Made by a program: the position numbers and the translations under genes. From NCBI GenBank assembly GCA_026770025.1, contig JAMXDE010000033.1:248001-312000 (forward strand): DNA of 64,000 bases, read 5' to 3'. This document shows positions 20,130-29,697 of the stretch, one piece after another. The notes under the pieces were generated by a model. It made no database searches and was not told the DNA's origin. It worked only from the letters and a program-made list of their open reading frames with translations. Every line of letters starts with the position of its first letter. Position 1 is the first letter of the stretch. The stretch is from Craspedostauros australis. Its lineage: Eukaryota; Bacillariophyta; Bacillariophyceae; Mastogloiales; Achnanthaceae.

Positions 20130-20555
20130 ATCATCCGATGAACTCCAGCGGATCATATCTTCCCACTATCATCGCCAGCGCCAGGCTGCCTTGATTGCCA
20201 TCATCCTTGTCATTCTTGAGCATCTTGCTGCACAGCAGCACCTCCTCATGTGTGCTGTGGCGCACTGCATCCTTGACACCATGCCAACAAGTGTGCGAAG
20301 GGGTTGGTACCTCAGCTCCGGCATCTTCCATCATCAAGCGCTATCTTTCTGGTCTTTGATTTGAGAGCATGGCGACTTCATGGAGTTCTACAACTTCATC
20401 GGACTCACCAGGCCATCGTTCGATCGATTGGCTGAAGTGCTAGAGCCCGGCATCGAAGCGTTGCCCGTTGATCCGCGAGCCACGGCGCCACCACGACCAT
20501 CTGATATTCGCTGTTGTTGTTGGAGCGAAACCAGTCATGAGGGCTCGAGTGAGTC
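20130..20555 (+). pseudogene. Broken N-terminal fragment of a PIF/Harbinger-like transposase
   Basis: One frame reads LQRIISSHYHRQRQAALIAI through FHHQALSFWSLI, then an in-frame TGA near 20362, then EHGDFMEFYNFIGLTRPSFD RLAEVL and a stop near 20553. A short-spaced acidic/aromatic segment followed by F-x-x-L and a downstream L-x-P resembles the start of Harbinger-type transposases, where a helical lead precedes the DDE core. No DDE core was found downstream. Position inside the terminal inverted repeats supports the reading. Confidence in the family is moderate at best. Confidence 0.45.
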
Positions 20556-20782
20556 ATGAACAGCAGCGAGCAACAACAGCCACAGAAACGAGCACGAAAG
20601 GTGCAACACAGAGAAAAGGACATCGGAGCGAAACAACATGAAACAGACACAATCCGTCAAACATTGCATTAGATACGAACTTATACCCAACTACCGTCTC
20701 CGTTTCAATAGTTGTATGTTTGACTACATCGATGTCACTATTAGAACACTATCGAAAATCACAAGGGGTGAGCAAAAGCAAA

Positions 20783-20854
20783 GTACCATGCCGGGATTCG
20801 AACCCGGAACCTCAGTTAGAATTACTGGTGCTCTACCGTTGAGCTACAGGCGAT
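20783..20854 (-). tRNA. tRNA-like sequence, probably a pseudogene or tRNA-derived SINE head
   Basis: On the minus strand the D arm is GCTCAACGGTAGAGC (A-box like) and the T arm CCGGGTTCGAATCCCGG is perfect and contains a consensus B box. The anticodon arm can be drawn as CCAGT-AATTCTA-ACTGA with one mismatch, but position 33 would be A rather than T. The presumed acceptor strands pair poorly. This looks more like a decayed tRNA or a Pol III SINE head than a working tRNA, so no amino acid is assigned. Confidence 0.55.
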
Positions 20855-21018
20855 GCGATTGCTGATCCGAACACAAGTGAAATTTATAGATAGTGGGGGC
20901 TACGGGAGTAACGTACTTAGCACTATTCGATTTTGTGCTGATAGTCACTGCCATTGCAACGAAGTATCTGACTTTCAAGTCAGCATTGAAGAACCATTTC
21001 TGGTAGGATCTGTCTTCG

Positions 21019-21297
21019 TTGGAAGGTCGGAAGAGATCTTGGAGGATGTGGAGAGCAATGGACATGGCAGAGGCTGAAGTTGAGGCAATGGAAGAGCACT
21101 CTTGCAAAACAGGGACTATGGATGACAATTGCAACCTGACATACGAAGTGATGGCTCTTGAGAAGAAAGCAAAGGAAGATGTGGAATGCATCAACGATAC
21201 TCAGAAGCAAAGAAGGTGCGAGTGGGAAGCTACAATGGCCATTTGTATCATCAAAGCATTGACAATGAGACAATTGGCAAGCAAACGATTGCAGTGA
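21019..21297 (+). CDS. Short hypothetical ORF inside the DNA transposon (92 aa)
   Basis: A hydrophilic, Glu/Met/Lys-rich frame. No family recognised. A longer antisense ORF (20980-21594) overlaps it and also lacks motifs. Either could be remains of an accessory transposon gene or chance. Confidence 0.2.
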   Translation: MEGRKRSWRMWRAMDMAEAEVEAMEEHSCKTGTMDDNCNLTYEVMALEKKAKEDVECINDTQKQRRCEWEATMAICIIKALTMRQLASKRLQ

Positions 21298-22260
21298 ATG
21301 CTGCGATAGTTGGGATAGGTACGTTGAGCATTCAATGAATGAAGGAGTGGATGCCAGCAGCACAGCCAATGGAGAAAGGAAGACAGGGGAAGCAGGAAAG
21401 TGGCAATGCAAAGTGAATAGTATGGAGATGAACTGCGGATGGTGAGGAGCAACACATACGTACAAACATACACATCCATCTGGTATATGGAAGTTGTAAA
21501 CTGCACGTGGGCAAGACACATGTATTTGTGAATGTGTGAAGCAGCAAGAGATGTGCAAAACTGAAGCTGTGGATGTGTAAGCATACAGCCCCATTCAGCG
21601 AGGTCAAGTATCATCCTGCCAATCATGAATCGGACAACATGACATTTTAGCAAGCTATGTGGCATGTTGTCCATTAGGGTTAGATATATTTAGATAGCTC
21701 TTACAACACAAGTACATGGCTTGTGCTCACTGTGGACAGACATGATGCCGTCGCTTTTGGTCGATATCAGACTGCGATGGTATCCAACCGTGTGGGTGGT
21801 GATGTTGTGACAGCTTCGGTGGTGCGTTGATTCCTCACATTGTGGACGATTGGGCTCTGTTGTGTGCTTCCTCCCTTGTGTGTGTTGTGTCAAGTAGCAC
21901 AGGGTTGTTTGTGACATCCCTACACGTTCACGTCCACATTCACGGCAACAGCAACACTTGCGAATACTATGCAGCATAATATTATATAATACAATGGAGC
22001 ACAGTGACTCATCCTATGGTATGAATAGTATACTATACTCTCCACAATATAATAGGATGCACATAATGCTTATCTTAACAATCCGCAAATGATGACATGA
22101 CAATCCTGAACGGGGTGATACGACGAAAGTGGCCGTGGAGAGAAATGGTGATGTATGGAAGGAATCAATGGATTGACGGGCACTGATTTAGTCTTGGGGG
22201 CAGAATTGACTACGGGACTGATGGCCGTGACTTGAAATCGGGGTGAACGAGGCTGACCAG

Positions 22261-22291
22261 TTATGAAATTATGACCCTTACAACCACCTCC
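22261..22291 (-). repeat. Right terminal inverted repeat
   Basis: Ends ...CAACCACCTCC on the plus strand and is the exact reverse complement of 19747-19777, followed by AAT as on the left flank. Confidence 0.9.
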
Positions 22292-23074
22292 AATACTCAT
22301 ACCAGCACAACAATCCCCTCCCTCCGATCCTTCCTCGTCACATCGTACTCGTGCTGCGTTCCTGATCGGACCGCACATGAACTTCACACGCTTCCTCCTC
22401 ATGAGCCTCGCAGGAAGATGTCGACGGACAGTGCCGCCGCACGCGGCAACACCGTGATGCAACTGACGACTCCACACAACTTCCTGAAGGAGCACGACCC
22501 CATCTTCATCAAAGGCATGGACGCACGTGCGATCATGGAGCTTTTCGTGCGATGATGGCATTGAAATGGGTCTGATGGATGAAGGCTCCGACATGGTGAC
22601 GTTTGAGTCCGAACAGGGTGAACAATTGCACTCTATTTGAATTGTATAATATTCTATTCTATGATATTATATTACATGAGCAGAATTACAAGTAGAGATA
22701 ATGTAAGGTTATGCAATATAAGCAGGAGGGTTGTTTGCACGGTGTCGTCCGCTCTGGTCTGATCTCTTGTGCTCTTGGTGAGTCGGTGGCTAGTTGGATT
22801 GAGCAGAGCCGCCAATCGTCCAGATTCCAATGATATTCGACTTAATTGACTCAACCCAAGTTTGTGGATCCACGTAGTCGATCGGACACCGACACAACGA
22901 TAACACCAACCACCAAACAAACAAGATCGACAATGACGCAATGCCAAAAAGGAAACGGCGGCACCTTCGCCTTTTCATATTCCCACACAAGTGTTAACAC
23001 AGCGCTGGCATTGAACGCTGCTGGGGATCGTTGCAAAGAGTGGAATAGAGCATCTGCACAACAGGGGAGAAGCC
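22292..23074. other. Spacer between the DNA transposon and the coiled-coil gene
   Basis: AT-rich around 22620-22700. An ORF at 22271-22555 begins inside the transposon end and shows no motif. The coiled-coil gene promoter should lie at the right side. Confidence 0.4.
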
Positions 23075-24871
23075 ATGGAGGCCGAAGTGCCAATGACGCA
23101 CGAGGAAGCAGGCGAACCTCCTGCGCATGCCACAGCGAAGGATGGTGCAGTTGAATCAGCTGAGAATGTTGAGAATGGAGCTGTTGACGATGAAACGACC
23201 AACGCGACGAACAGCGCCAGAGAAACGGGGAAGCAATCGGATGATGGCGATCAGAGCGAGAAAGGCGGGGATGGCAATGGCGCTGGCAATGGCGCTGCAT
23301 CAGCTGGTGAAGCAGAACCGAGCCAAGCCACTGGCGAATCGCAACCAGCTGATGCCACAGGGCCTCCGCGAGCTGACGAGCCGGTGGCCATCACGGAGGA
23401 TGCAACGCCGACAGAGGCAAGGACGGAAGCAGCCTCCAATGAGAGCGTTTCCAGTACAAACGCAACATCTCCTGAAGAGCAGCCAGCTGCGCCACCGAAT
23501 GACAAGGACGACGAGCTGTCCAAACGCAACGCGGAATTGACGCAGAAGGTCCAGCAGAGGGAGAAGGAGCTGCATGCTGCGCAGACGCTCATCGCGCAGA
23601 TGAAAACGGAACAAGAGGAGAAGCAGCTGCAAATGGCAGAAGAAGCCAAGGCGGATCTCGATCAGGTGCGCGAGGAGGCGGCGCTCAAGACCAGGCAGCT
23701 CAACGAGACGGTCGACATGATGTCCCAGGAACGGCAGGCGCTCAAGATGGATATCGAGCACCTGCGTGAGGAACGCGACGAGCAGGCCCGCAAGGAGGCG
23801 GCGCTCATCAACAGGCTCAATGCCGCCAAGAAGAAGGAAGGCGTCAAGGCCAATCAGGCCGAGCTCTATCATGATCAGAAGCAGACGCTCGAGGATGATC
23901 TGCAGACGACGAAGGACGGCCTCGCCGCGGCCAACGCGGAAATCGAAGCGCTCAAGCAGGAGCTCGAAGACGTCAAGAATTACTCAAGAAAGAGGATAAA
24001 GCACCTCGAGAGCTCCTTGAGCGGGGAACGCAAGCTCAACGACGAGCGCAAGCAAAAGATGAAGGCCTTCGTCGAGGCCAAGACCGAGGAGGTGCGCGTC
24101 GCCAAATCAGACACCACCGCCATGCAGTCCGAGCTCGATCAATCCACCCGCTCCCTCACCGATCTCAACCAGCGACTCAAGCAGCTGCACGCGCAATGGG
24201 TGCAATCGCAAACGCGCAACCGCGAACTGCAACGAGATATCGTCAAGATGAAGAAGGATTCCAAGATGATGCACAAGGTCGGCGGCACCTTGGAGATGAA
24301 GCTCTCCAAATCGGAGCAGGAGACGGAAGAGCACAAGAACAAGCGCCTCACGGCAAAGAACGAGCTCATGGCCGTCCTCAAGCAGCTAGAATCGGAACGC
24401 GATCTCAACAACCGCATGCGCGACAGCATCAAGTTCACCTTCACGCCCAAGGCGCTCAGCCAGCAGCAGACGATGCGGGAGGCCTTGGACGACCTAGAGG
24501 TGCAGATGGAGCGTGTGGCCAAGCGCTTTGGTGGCACGTTGATGCCGCCACCGGCAGCGGGTCCGTCCTACACCGATCTCGCATTCAACGACGACAACAA
24601 CGATGCCACCACGCCGACCTCCGCGCAGGAGGCCAACACAACGCAGCTCCTGTCCAAGTTGGAGCACGAAACGCAGCAGGTTAGCCAGCTGATCATGACC
24701 ATGACGCAGAGCTTGGAGCGCTTGGATGGAGTCCTGTCGGGTCCCAGCACGCGCAGCTGCGTCGACGCCCTGCAAGACTTTCTGTTGGCAGCCAGCGCCA
24801 CACGCAATGCATCGTCGTCCAGTGCGCAGTACGGCCATGTCTATGCCGACAGCAGTCCCAACATGACGTGA
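23075..24871 (+). CDS. Coiled-coil protein (598 aa)
   Basis: Starts ATG 23075 (AGCCATGGAG). The first 130 residues are Glu/Ala/Gly/Thr-rich and disordered. From about residue 150 to 490 the sequence is heptad-like, full of Glu, Lys, Gln, Arg and Leu with few prolines (for example QREKELHAAQTLIAQMKTEQ and DDLQTTKDGLAAANAEIEAL), indicating a long coiled coil. The C-terminal 100 residues are less charged, with a second short helical segment ending in a Ser/Ala-rich tail. Such proteins often act as structural, Golgi, centrosomal or motor-associated scaffolds, but nothing here points to one. Single exon. Confidence 0.75.
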   Translation: MEAEVPMTHEEAGEPPAHATAKDGAVESAENVENGAVDDETTNATNSARETGKQSDDGDQSEKGGDGNGAGNGAASAGEAEPSQATGESQPADATGPPRADEPVAITEDATPTEARTEAASNESVSSTNATSPEEQPAAPPNDKDDELSKRNAELTQKVQQREKELHAAQTLIAQMKTEQEEKQLQMAEEAKADLDQVREEAALKTRQLNETVDMMSQERQALKMDIEHLREERDEQARKEAALINRLNAAKKKEGVKANQAELYHDQKQTLEDDLQTTKDGLAAANAEIEALKQELEDVKNYSRKRIKHLESSLSGERKLNDERKQKMKAFVEAKTEEVRVAKSDTTAMQSELDQSTRSLTDLNQRLKQLHAQWVQSQTRNRELQRDIVKMKKDSKMMHKVGGTLEMKLSKSEQETEEHKNKRLTAKNELMAVLKQLESERDLNNRMRDSIKFTFTPKALSQQQTMREALDDLEVQMERVAKRFGGTLMPPPAAGPSYTDLAFNDDNNDATTPTSAQEANTTQLLSKLEHETQQVSQLIMTMTQSLERLDGVLSGPSTRSCVDALQDFLLAASATRNASSSSAQYGHVYADSSPNMT

Positions 24872-25065
24872 CAGCACACGGCATTTCAAAACACCGCATG
24901 ATGTAGACTAGAGGCATTAAAAGCAGTTAAGCAATGGACTCTTTATTGCGCAATCATTGTTGTTCTGCGAGTGTGGTATTGGAGGAAGCATCGCAATGAG
25001 CATTGTGCCTTGTGGAAAGAGCATGTACTGCTACAGCACTTGCTCTGCGCATGAGCGCGATTTCG

Positions 25066-27932
25066 TCACTTGGATGGCTTGCGCAACGTTGTGGGTAACG
25101 GGACGTGGTCACCGACGACGCGCCCGAACACGACGCACTCCAACAGGCTGTTGCCACCCAACCGGTTGTTGCCGTGCAATCCGCCCGTGACTTCTCCCAC
25201 AGCGTACAGGCCAGGCACGATGTCATTATGCGCATCACCCTGTTGCGGCACAACGCACTTACTGCGCAACACACGACCGCAGGGATCGACGGCGATGCCG
25301 CCCATGCAGTAGTGCACCACCGGTGTCACGCGACCGACGACGAAGATTTCCAAATTCAGATCCTCGGCAGGCACGTTGCGGAAGACGGTCTTGCCGAAGA
25401 CGTCGCGTCCGCGCTTTGCGGCGTCCTGGTAGTCGACGAAGGTGCTGCGCAGTGTGTTGGCGCTGACCTCCTTGCCGTATGTTTCGTTGTACCACTGCGC
25501 GAGATCTTCGATGCCGTGAATGACTTCGAGCAGTCCGATCTTCTTGTAGAAGTTCACGTGCGGATCTGAGGCAGCGAGGGAGGCCGACAAGGAGAGGATC
25601 AACACGAAGGATTGGGATGGCATGGCCATCATGCGATCCGCAATCACTTTCCGGGTGGCGAGCTCATCGCAGAAGCTGGAGGAGAAACGAAAGAAGGAAG
25701 GAAGGAAGGGACAGAGCCATGCAGAGACAGGACAAAGGGGGTACGAGTACCGTGAGCTGCATGCAGTAAGTGAACAGCCATTCATTCTGGACTTGGCTCT
25801 ACTCCACCGCACTCTGCGGTATCGCCAACAAACAGAGCCAACCAAACCGTTGCAGATTCGAACAGCACAAGAGAGATGGAACCACTCCAATCACGCTCGA
25901 CGTACCGTTGTCCATTCTCATCCAATAGCAATCCACCGACCGCCCTCAAACATTCGCCGGCCAATATCTTGGATGGATCTTCCGGATCGCGCGGATTGAT
26001 GAATCCCGTGGGATGGATCTGCACCTTCTCCAAGTCGACGAGGGAAGCATGCGTGTCCTGAACCAGCGTCAAGGCATCGCCGGTCGACCAGGGACCGGAT
26101 GTGGTGGGCATCCGCAGCAAGGAATTGAGGTGTGGGCTTACGTTGGGCGGTGTGGTGGGAGTCGATGGTGTTGATCGTGTGTGCGATGTGCGCCGACGAC
26201 GACGCGCGTGCTGTTGTTCTTGTCCCATGGTCGCCAACAGCTTCAGGTTGGCGGCGAAGCCACCTGTTGCCAAGATCACAGATTTGGATCTGTACACATC
26301 CTTGTGGAAGTTGGACATGGCCTCATTCGTTGTGGTGGAAGGGTTGCCATCATCGGACAGATGCTCGACACGCACACCTGCCACAGTTGGTACCTGGCTG
26401 TTTTCGGTGTCGTCATCGAATTGCACAGATGAGGAAGAGGATGTGCGATGGATCAAGGATTGGACCTTGGTGTTGGTCATGATGGTGACTCTGCCATGGG
26501 GCCGCGCATCATCGTGCGGTGCTTCGTTCCAATTCTTCAAGATCTTGGAAAGACTGGAAATGAGCGTGTAGCCGATGGTGCCCGTCTTTGGCTGGTACGT
26601 GCGTGCGGTGGAGTGTCCACCGAGCTGGATGGGATGATCAGTGGCCAATGGGACCTTGGCACGCTCCTGCAGCCATTGCAGGGCTCCCGAGCTGTCCTTG
26701 ACCAGGATGGACATGAGCTCCATGCCGTCTGGCTTCGTCGGAATCCACCGTTCGATAGGTTGTTGCGTTTCGTCCTTGGCACCCAGTTGCAGCGTGGATA
26801 CGGCGAGAATCTTGACTTTCTTCTTGGCCATGGGGTTGTCACTTGTTTTGTTTTTGTCGGTGACGTTGCTACCGATGCTGTCGTTAGTATCGTTCAGGAG
26901 GAACGTGTCAGCAGCAGCGGCGGTTTGGTGCACCGGACGCACCTTCGTCTTCTTGGTCACCTTGCGACGCCGCTTGACCATGACGATGCGCTTCCTGCGG
27001 ATGACTTTCTTGCCATCGCTCTTGGAAACGACGGCAGGCGTCGTGCCCGCGCCGTTCGCAATGGGCTTGATCGGTGTCAAACCGTCGATCTTGTCCTGCT
27101 GTGCCCGCTGCGTGGTCGTTACTGTAAACGGCTGCGATTCGACCGTCGCCACAATGGTGGGAGGAGACGGCGGAGGTGTCGTAGGATGCTCAGAAGCATG
27201 CGACTGATACGTATCCTTGAAGAAGAGACGCTTGGAATCTTTGGTGCGGTCGGTGTTGTTGGGAAGGAATCCGTTGATGCCGGAGCTGGCTTTGTTGGAG
27301 TTGCCACCGAGCTTGGGTTCCTTCTCGATGATGAGGACGTGTCCACCACGATCGAGGATGGACAGGGCGGTGACCATGCCTGCCAACCCACTGCCAACGA
27401 TGATGGCGTCAAAGAAGTAGTGCGGCCGTTCGATGGACGTTGGCGGTTGGCTTGGGGCCTTGACAAGCGTTGCAGGAGGCTGCATTTGCGGTGACTCTAG
27501 TTTGGATGGCTGTGGTTGTGGTTGTTCCTGCTGGGTTCGGTTTAGCTGCCGTTGTGGGGATGGTTGTGCCTTGAGTTTCAATTCCTCCTTTGGCTTCATC
27601 TGCGCCTGTCGTGGTGGAGACACCACAGCTGGCGGCATCTCTTCATTGCTGGAGTTGTCGTCTTTGGATGGCTTGATCCATGACGAATCCGCGCGCTTCG
27701 ACGATGACGATGTGGAACGCATACGTGTTGCGAGGTATGCTCGTGGTGGAACCGGGATGGATCGCGAAGGCGATGATTCACCATTGACGGGCTCCGAGAG
27801 GCAAGGTGCCATGGTGCTGTTGCAAGGACGTCCGAAGAATTGGAACTGGTTCAAGCGTCCGCGATGCGATGCGTGGGATGAAGAGTTTTGGAGGATGAAC
27901 CTGATAACTTTGAGAGGAGACATGAAAGGCAT
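25066..27932 (-). CDS. Fumarate-reductase-like FAD flavoprotein (OSM1/flavocytochrome c type), two exons
   Basis: Exon 1 is 27932-25906 and exon 2 is 25675-25066; the intron 25905-25676 (230 bp) starts GTACGT and ends CCAG. Splicing rebuilds [16 protein letters not shown], a conserved stretch of soluble fumarate reductases, giving 878 aa. The FAD-binding motif [20 protein letters not shown] lies near residue 175. [11 protein letters not shown] and [15 protein letters not shown] give active-site and flavin regions, and exon 2 has [10 protein letters not shown] and [18 protein letters not shown], the C-terminal FAD motif. The enzyme would reduce fumarate to succinate. Oddities are a 170-residue Ser/Pro/Gln-rich N-terminal extension and an insertion of about 145 residues (247-392) in the FAD domain that is Lys/Arg-rich ([20 protein letters not shown]). 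Localisation is not evident. Confidence 0.85.
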
Positions 27933-28885
27933 TGTGAGCGGCGTCTTCGTTGCAGCTCTCGGACGGAGACGGATGCTATCGCTGCCGCTGCAACCAAGGC
28001 AATGCGCTCCTGCTGCGCTGCCTCTCTGTTGTCACTGTACCGTATTCCTTCTTCCCACCCTTCACGAGACTTCCGTTGATGGTGTCGAAGCAGGAGAAGA
28101 AGGCAGAGTCCTCCCCCCTCTCACCTTGCAGCAACGATCACGTCTGGTGGTTACGAATTGGTTCGGGTTGGTTATCAGTGTTCCGGAATTGTATGGCAGT
28201 GTCGCTTTGCTGAACATTGCAGTGGCGAACCGAACAGCGACGCGTTCTGCAGCATCTGGAGTTGCTTCTGGAAGAATTCCTCGCATGGCGACAGTGCATC
28301 ATGTGTTGCGCCCATTCTCTGCGATGCGTCGTTGTGGCAAAAGAGAGAAACAAGGACCGCAGAATCCCATGGCGTTGTTCTCTCGTCGACTTTGGTTGCC
28401 ACATGTTGACGGGTTCGCATCTCTGGTCCATTTTCTTGATTTGTGGGTTCGGTTCTCGTCGAAGAATCGAGAAAGAGAAACAAGAACAGAGAAGAAAATA
28501 CGATGCTGATAGTACTGTACCTGTAGTTTCTGTATATAGTACTATTAATGAGGTATACTTGTGAATTGATTGAATTGGGGCACACGATCGTGACCAAGAG
28601 AGAGAGACATCACGTGAAAGAAGAAAGAGGGTCACGCTCCGCGCACGAGTGATTGCAGCGATGTCCGCTCACAATCTATCGCGTTCAATTCCACCACAAG
28701 ATCGAAGGAGGGACACTGGAAGAGAAGAGGCTGCGCGCCTACAAGCCATTACACAAACAGAGGCAAGCCTCAAGCTTCATTGGAATAGGCAGCACTGGAT
28801 GATCATATTATATTATTGTACTCTTCTAGAATAGGATATTACTCGACTCTATTCTATTCTATTCTACCCAACGCAAGACGTCAGC
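27933..28885. other. Promoter-bearing spacer between divergent genes
   Basis: ORFs on both strands (for example 28138-28635 minus) look like chance frames. A pentamer tract CTATT/CTATT lies at 28848-28866, about 20-40 bp upstream of the next start codon. A GAGAGA run occurs near 28600. Confidence 0.4.
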
Positions 28886-29293
28886 ATGGTGCTCCCTAAC
28901 TTTTCGAAATCCAGCACGATGGACGCAACGACGCTGTTTGCATCCACGCTGCAACCGACCGCATTTGCAGATGAGGAATTGCAACCAGTGGCACAGCAGC
29001 ACGGCGAAGCTCTGCGACAACACAACTCGAAGCAACGGAAGACCGCACCGCAACCCAAGACATCGAAGAAGAAGAAGAAGAAACAGCGCGCTGCCAAAGC
29101 GGTGGAACCAAAACAACGCACCACCAATGCCATGTATGCGGGCATCGCCATCCTGCTGCTGTGGGGATTGCGCACGGCCTATGAACTTTCCCACAAATCG
29201 ACGCCATCCAAGCCGACGCAACAGCAGCAGCCACCGACTGGAGCGCTCAACAGCTTTTCCAATCCCGGACCGGCGGTGACGTCGACGCCTTGA
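28886..29293 (+). CDS. Small single-span membrane protein (135 aa)
   Basis: Starts ATG 28886 (CAGCATGGTG). A hydrophilic N-terminal half ends in a Lys-rich block (KTSKKKKKKQRAAK, about residues 58-72), followed by one hydrophobic helix AMYAGIAILLLWGLRTAY near residues 82-100 and a Pro/Gln/Ser-rich tail. The layout, basic cluster before a single helix, fits a tail- or signal-anchored small membrane protein. Family not recognised. Confidence 0.5.
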   Translation: MVLPNFSKSSTMDATTLFASTLQPTAFADEELQPVAQQHGEALRQHNSKQRKTAPQPKTSKKKKKKQRAAKAVEPKQRTTNAMYAGIAILLLWGLRTAYELSHKSTPSKPTQQQQPPTGALNSFSNPGPAVTSTP

Positions 29294-29697
29294 TCGTATC
29301 GACGTGCGATGTGATGAAAGGAAGCGGAAGGGCGTACACAATGCGCGTGCGGAGAGTAGATACGTTACGCATACTAGAATGAGACAGCAATGATATGTAT
29401 ATGTACAAACGACGAGAGACAGAAGAGTCGAGGGAATCTATGGCAGGAAGTGTGGAATGGGGTGTTGTGGTGCTGTCTCTAGCCAGTCGGTTCGTGCAAC
29501 AAGTCTTACAGAATAGTGTGCTTTGGTTTGTTTGTGTTTTGTGTACTTTCGGTTCAACGTTACAGAGGAAGATTGATCCCTTCTATTACAATACTCGCAG
29601 CTCGTAAGTTACCTCGCATGCCCTGCACCCATATTACGTGGACGTACATTCAGAGGTCAACACCGACTCACTGCAAACTCGATATCCCCACCGCACC
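29294..29697. other. Spacer between convergent gene ends
   Basis: No gene seen. It probably holds the 3' untranslated regions of the small membrane protein gene and of the methyltransferase gene ending at 29698. Confidence 0.4.

Larger units (their letters stand above)
19747..22291 (+). mobile_element. DNA transposon with perfect 31-bp terminal inverted repeats (PIF/Harbinger-like, decayed)
   Basis: Bases 19747-19777 are the exact reverse complement of 22261-22291 (31 of 31), starting GGAGGTGGTTGTAAGGG. Similarity continues less perfectly inward. An AAT trinucleotide flanks both ends (19744-19746 and 22292-22294), consistent with a 3-bp target duplication as in PIF/Harbinger elements, although that superfamily usually prefers TWA. 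The interior carries a broken transposase-like frame near 20130-20555, a tRNA-like sequence and a short ORF. The 2545-bp copy is therefore non-autonomous. Superfamily assignment rests on the transposase fragment and target size and is moderate. Confidence 0.7.

Noticed and set aside
22070-22594. 174-codon minus-strand ORF at the right end of the DNA transposon
   Set aside because: It runs through the terminal inverted repeat and shows no domain, so it is unlikely to be a gene.
27433-28509. 358-codon plus-strand ORF antisense to the fumarate-reductase-like gene
   Set aside because: Gly/Cys/Arg-rich mirror of the low-complexity N-terminal extension, no motif.
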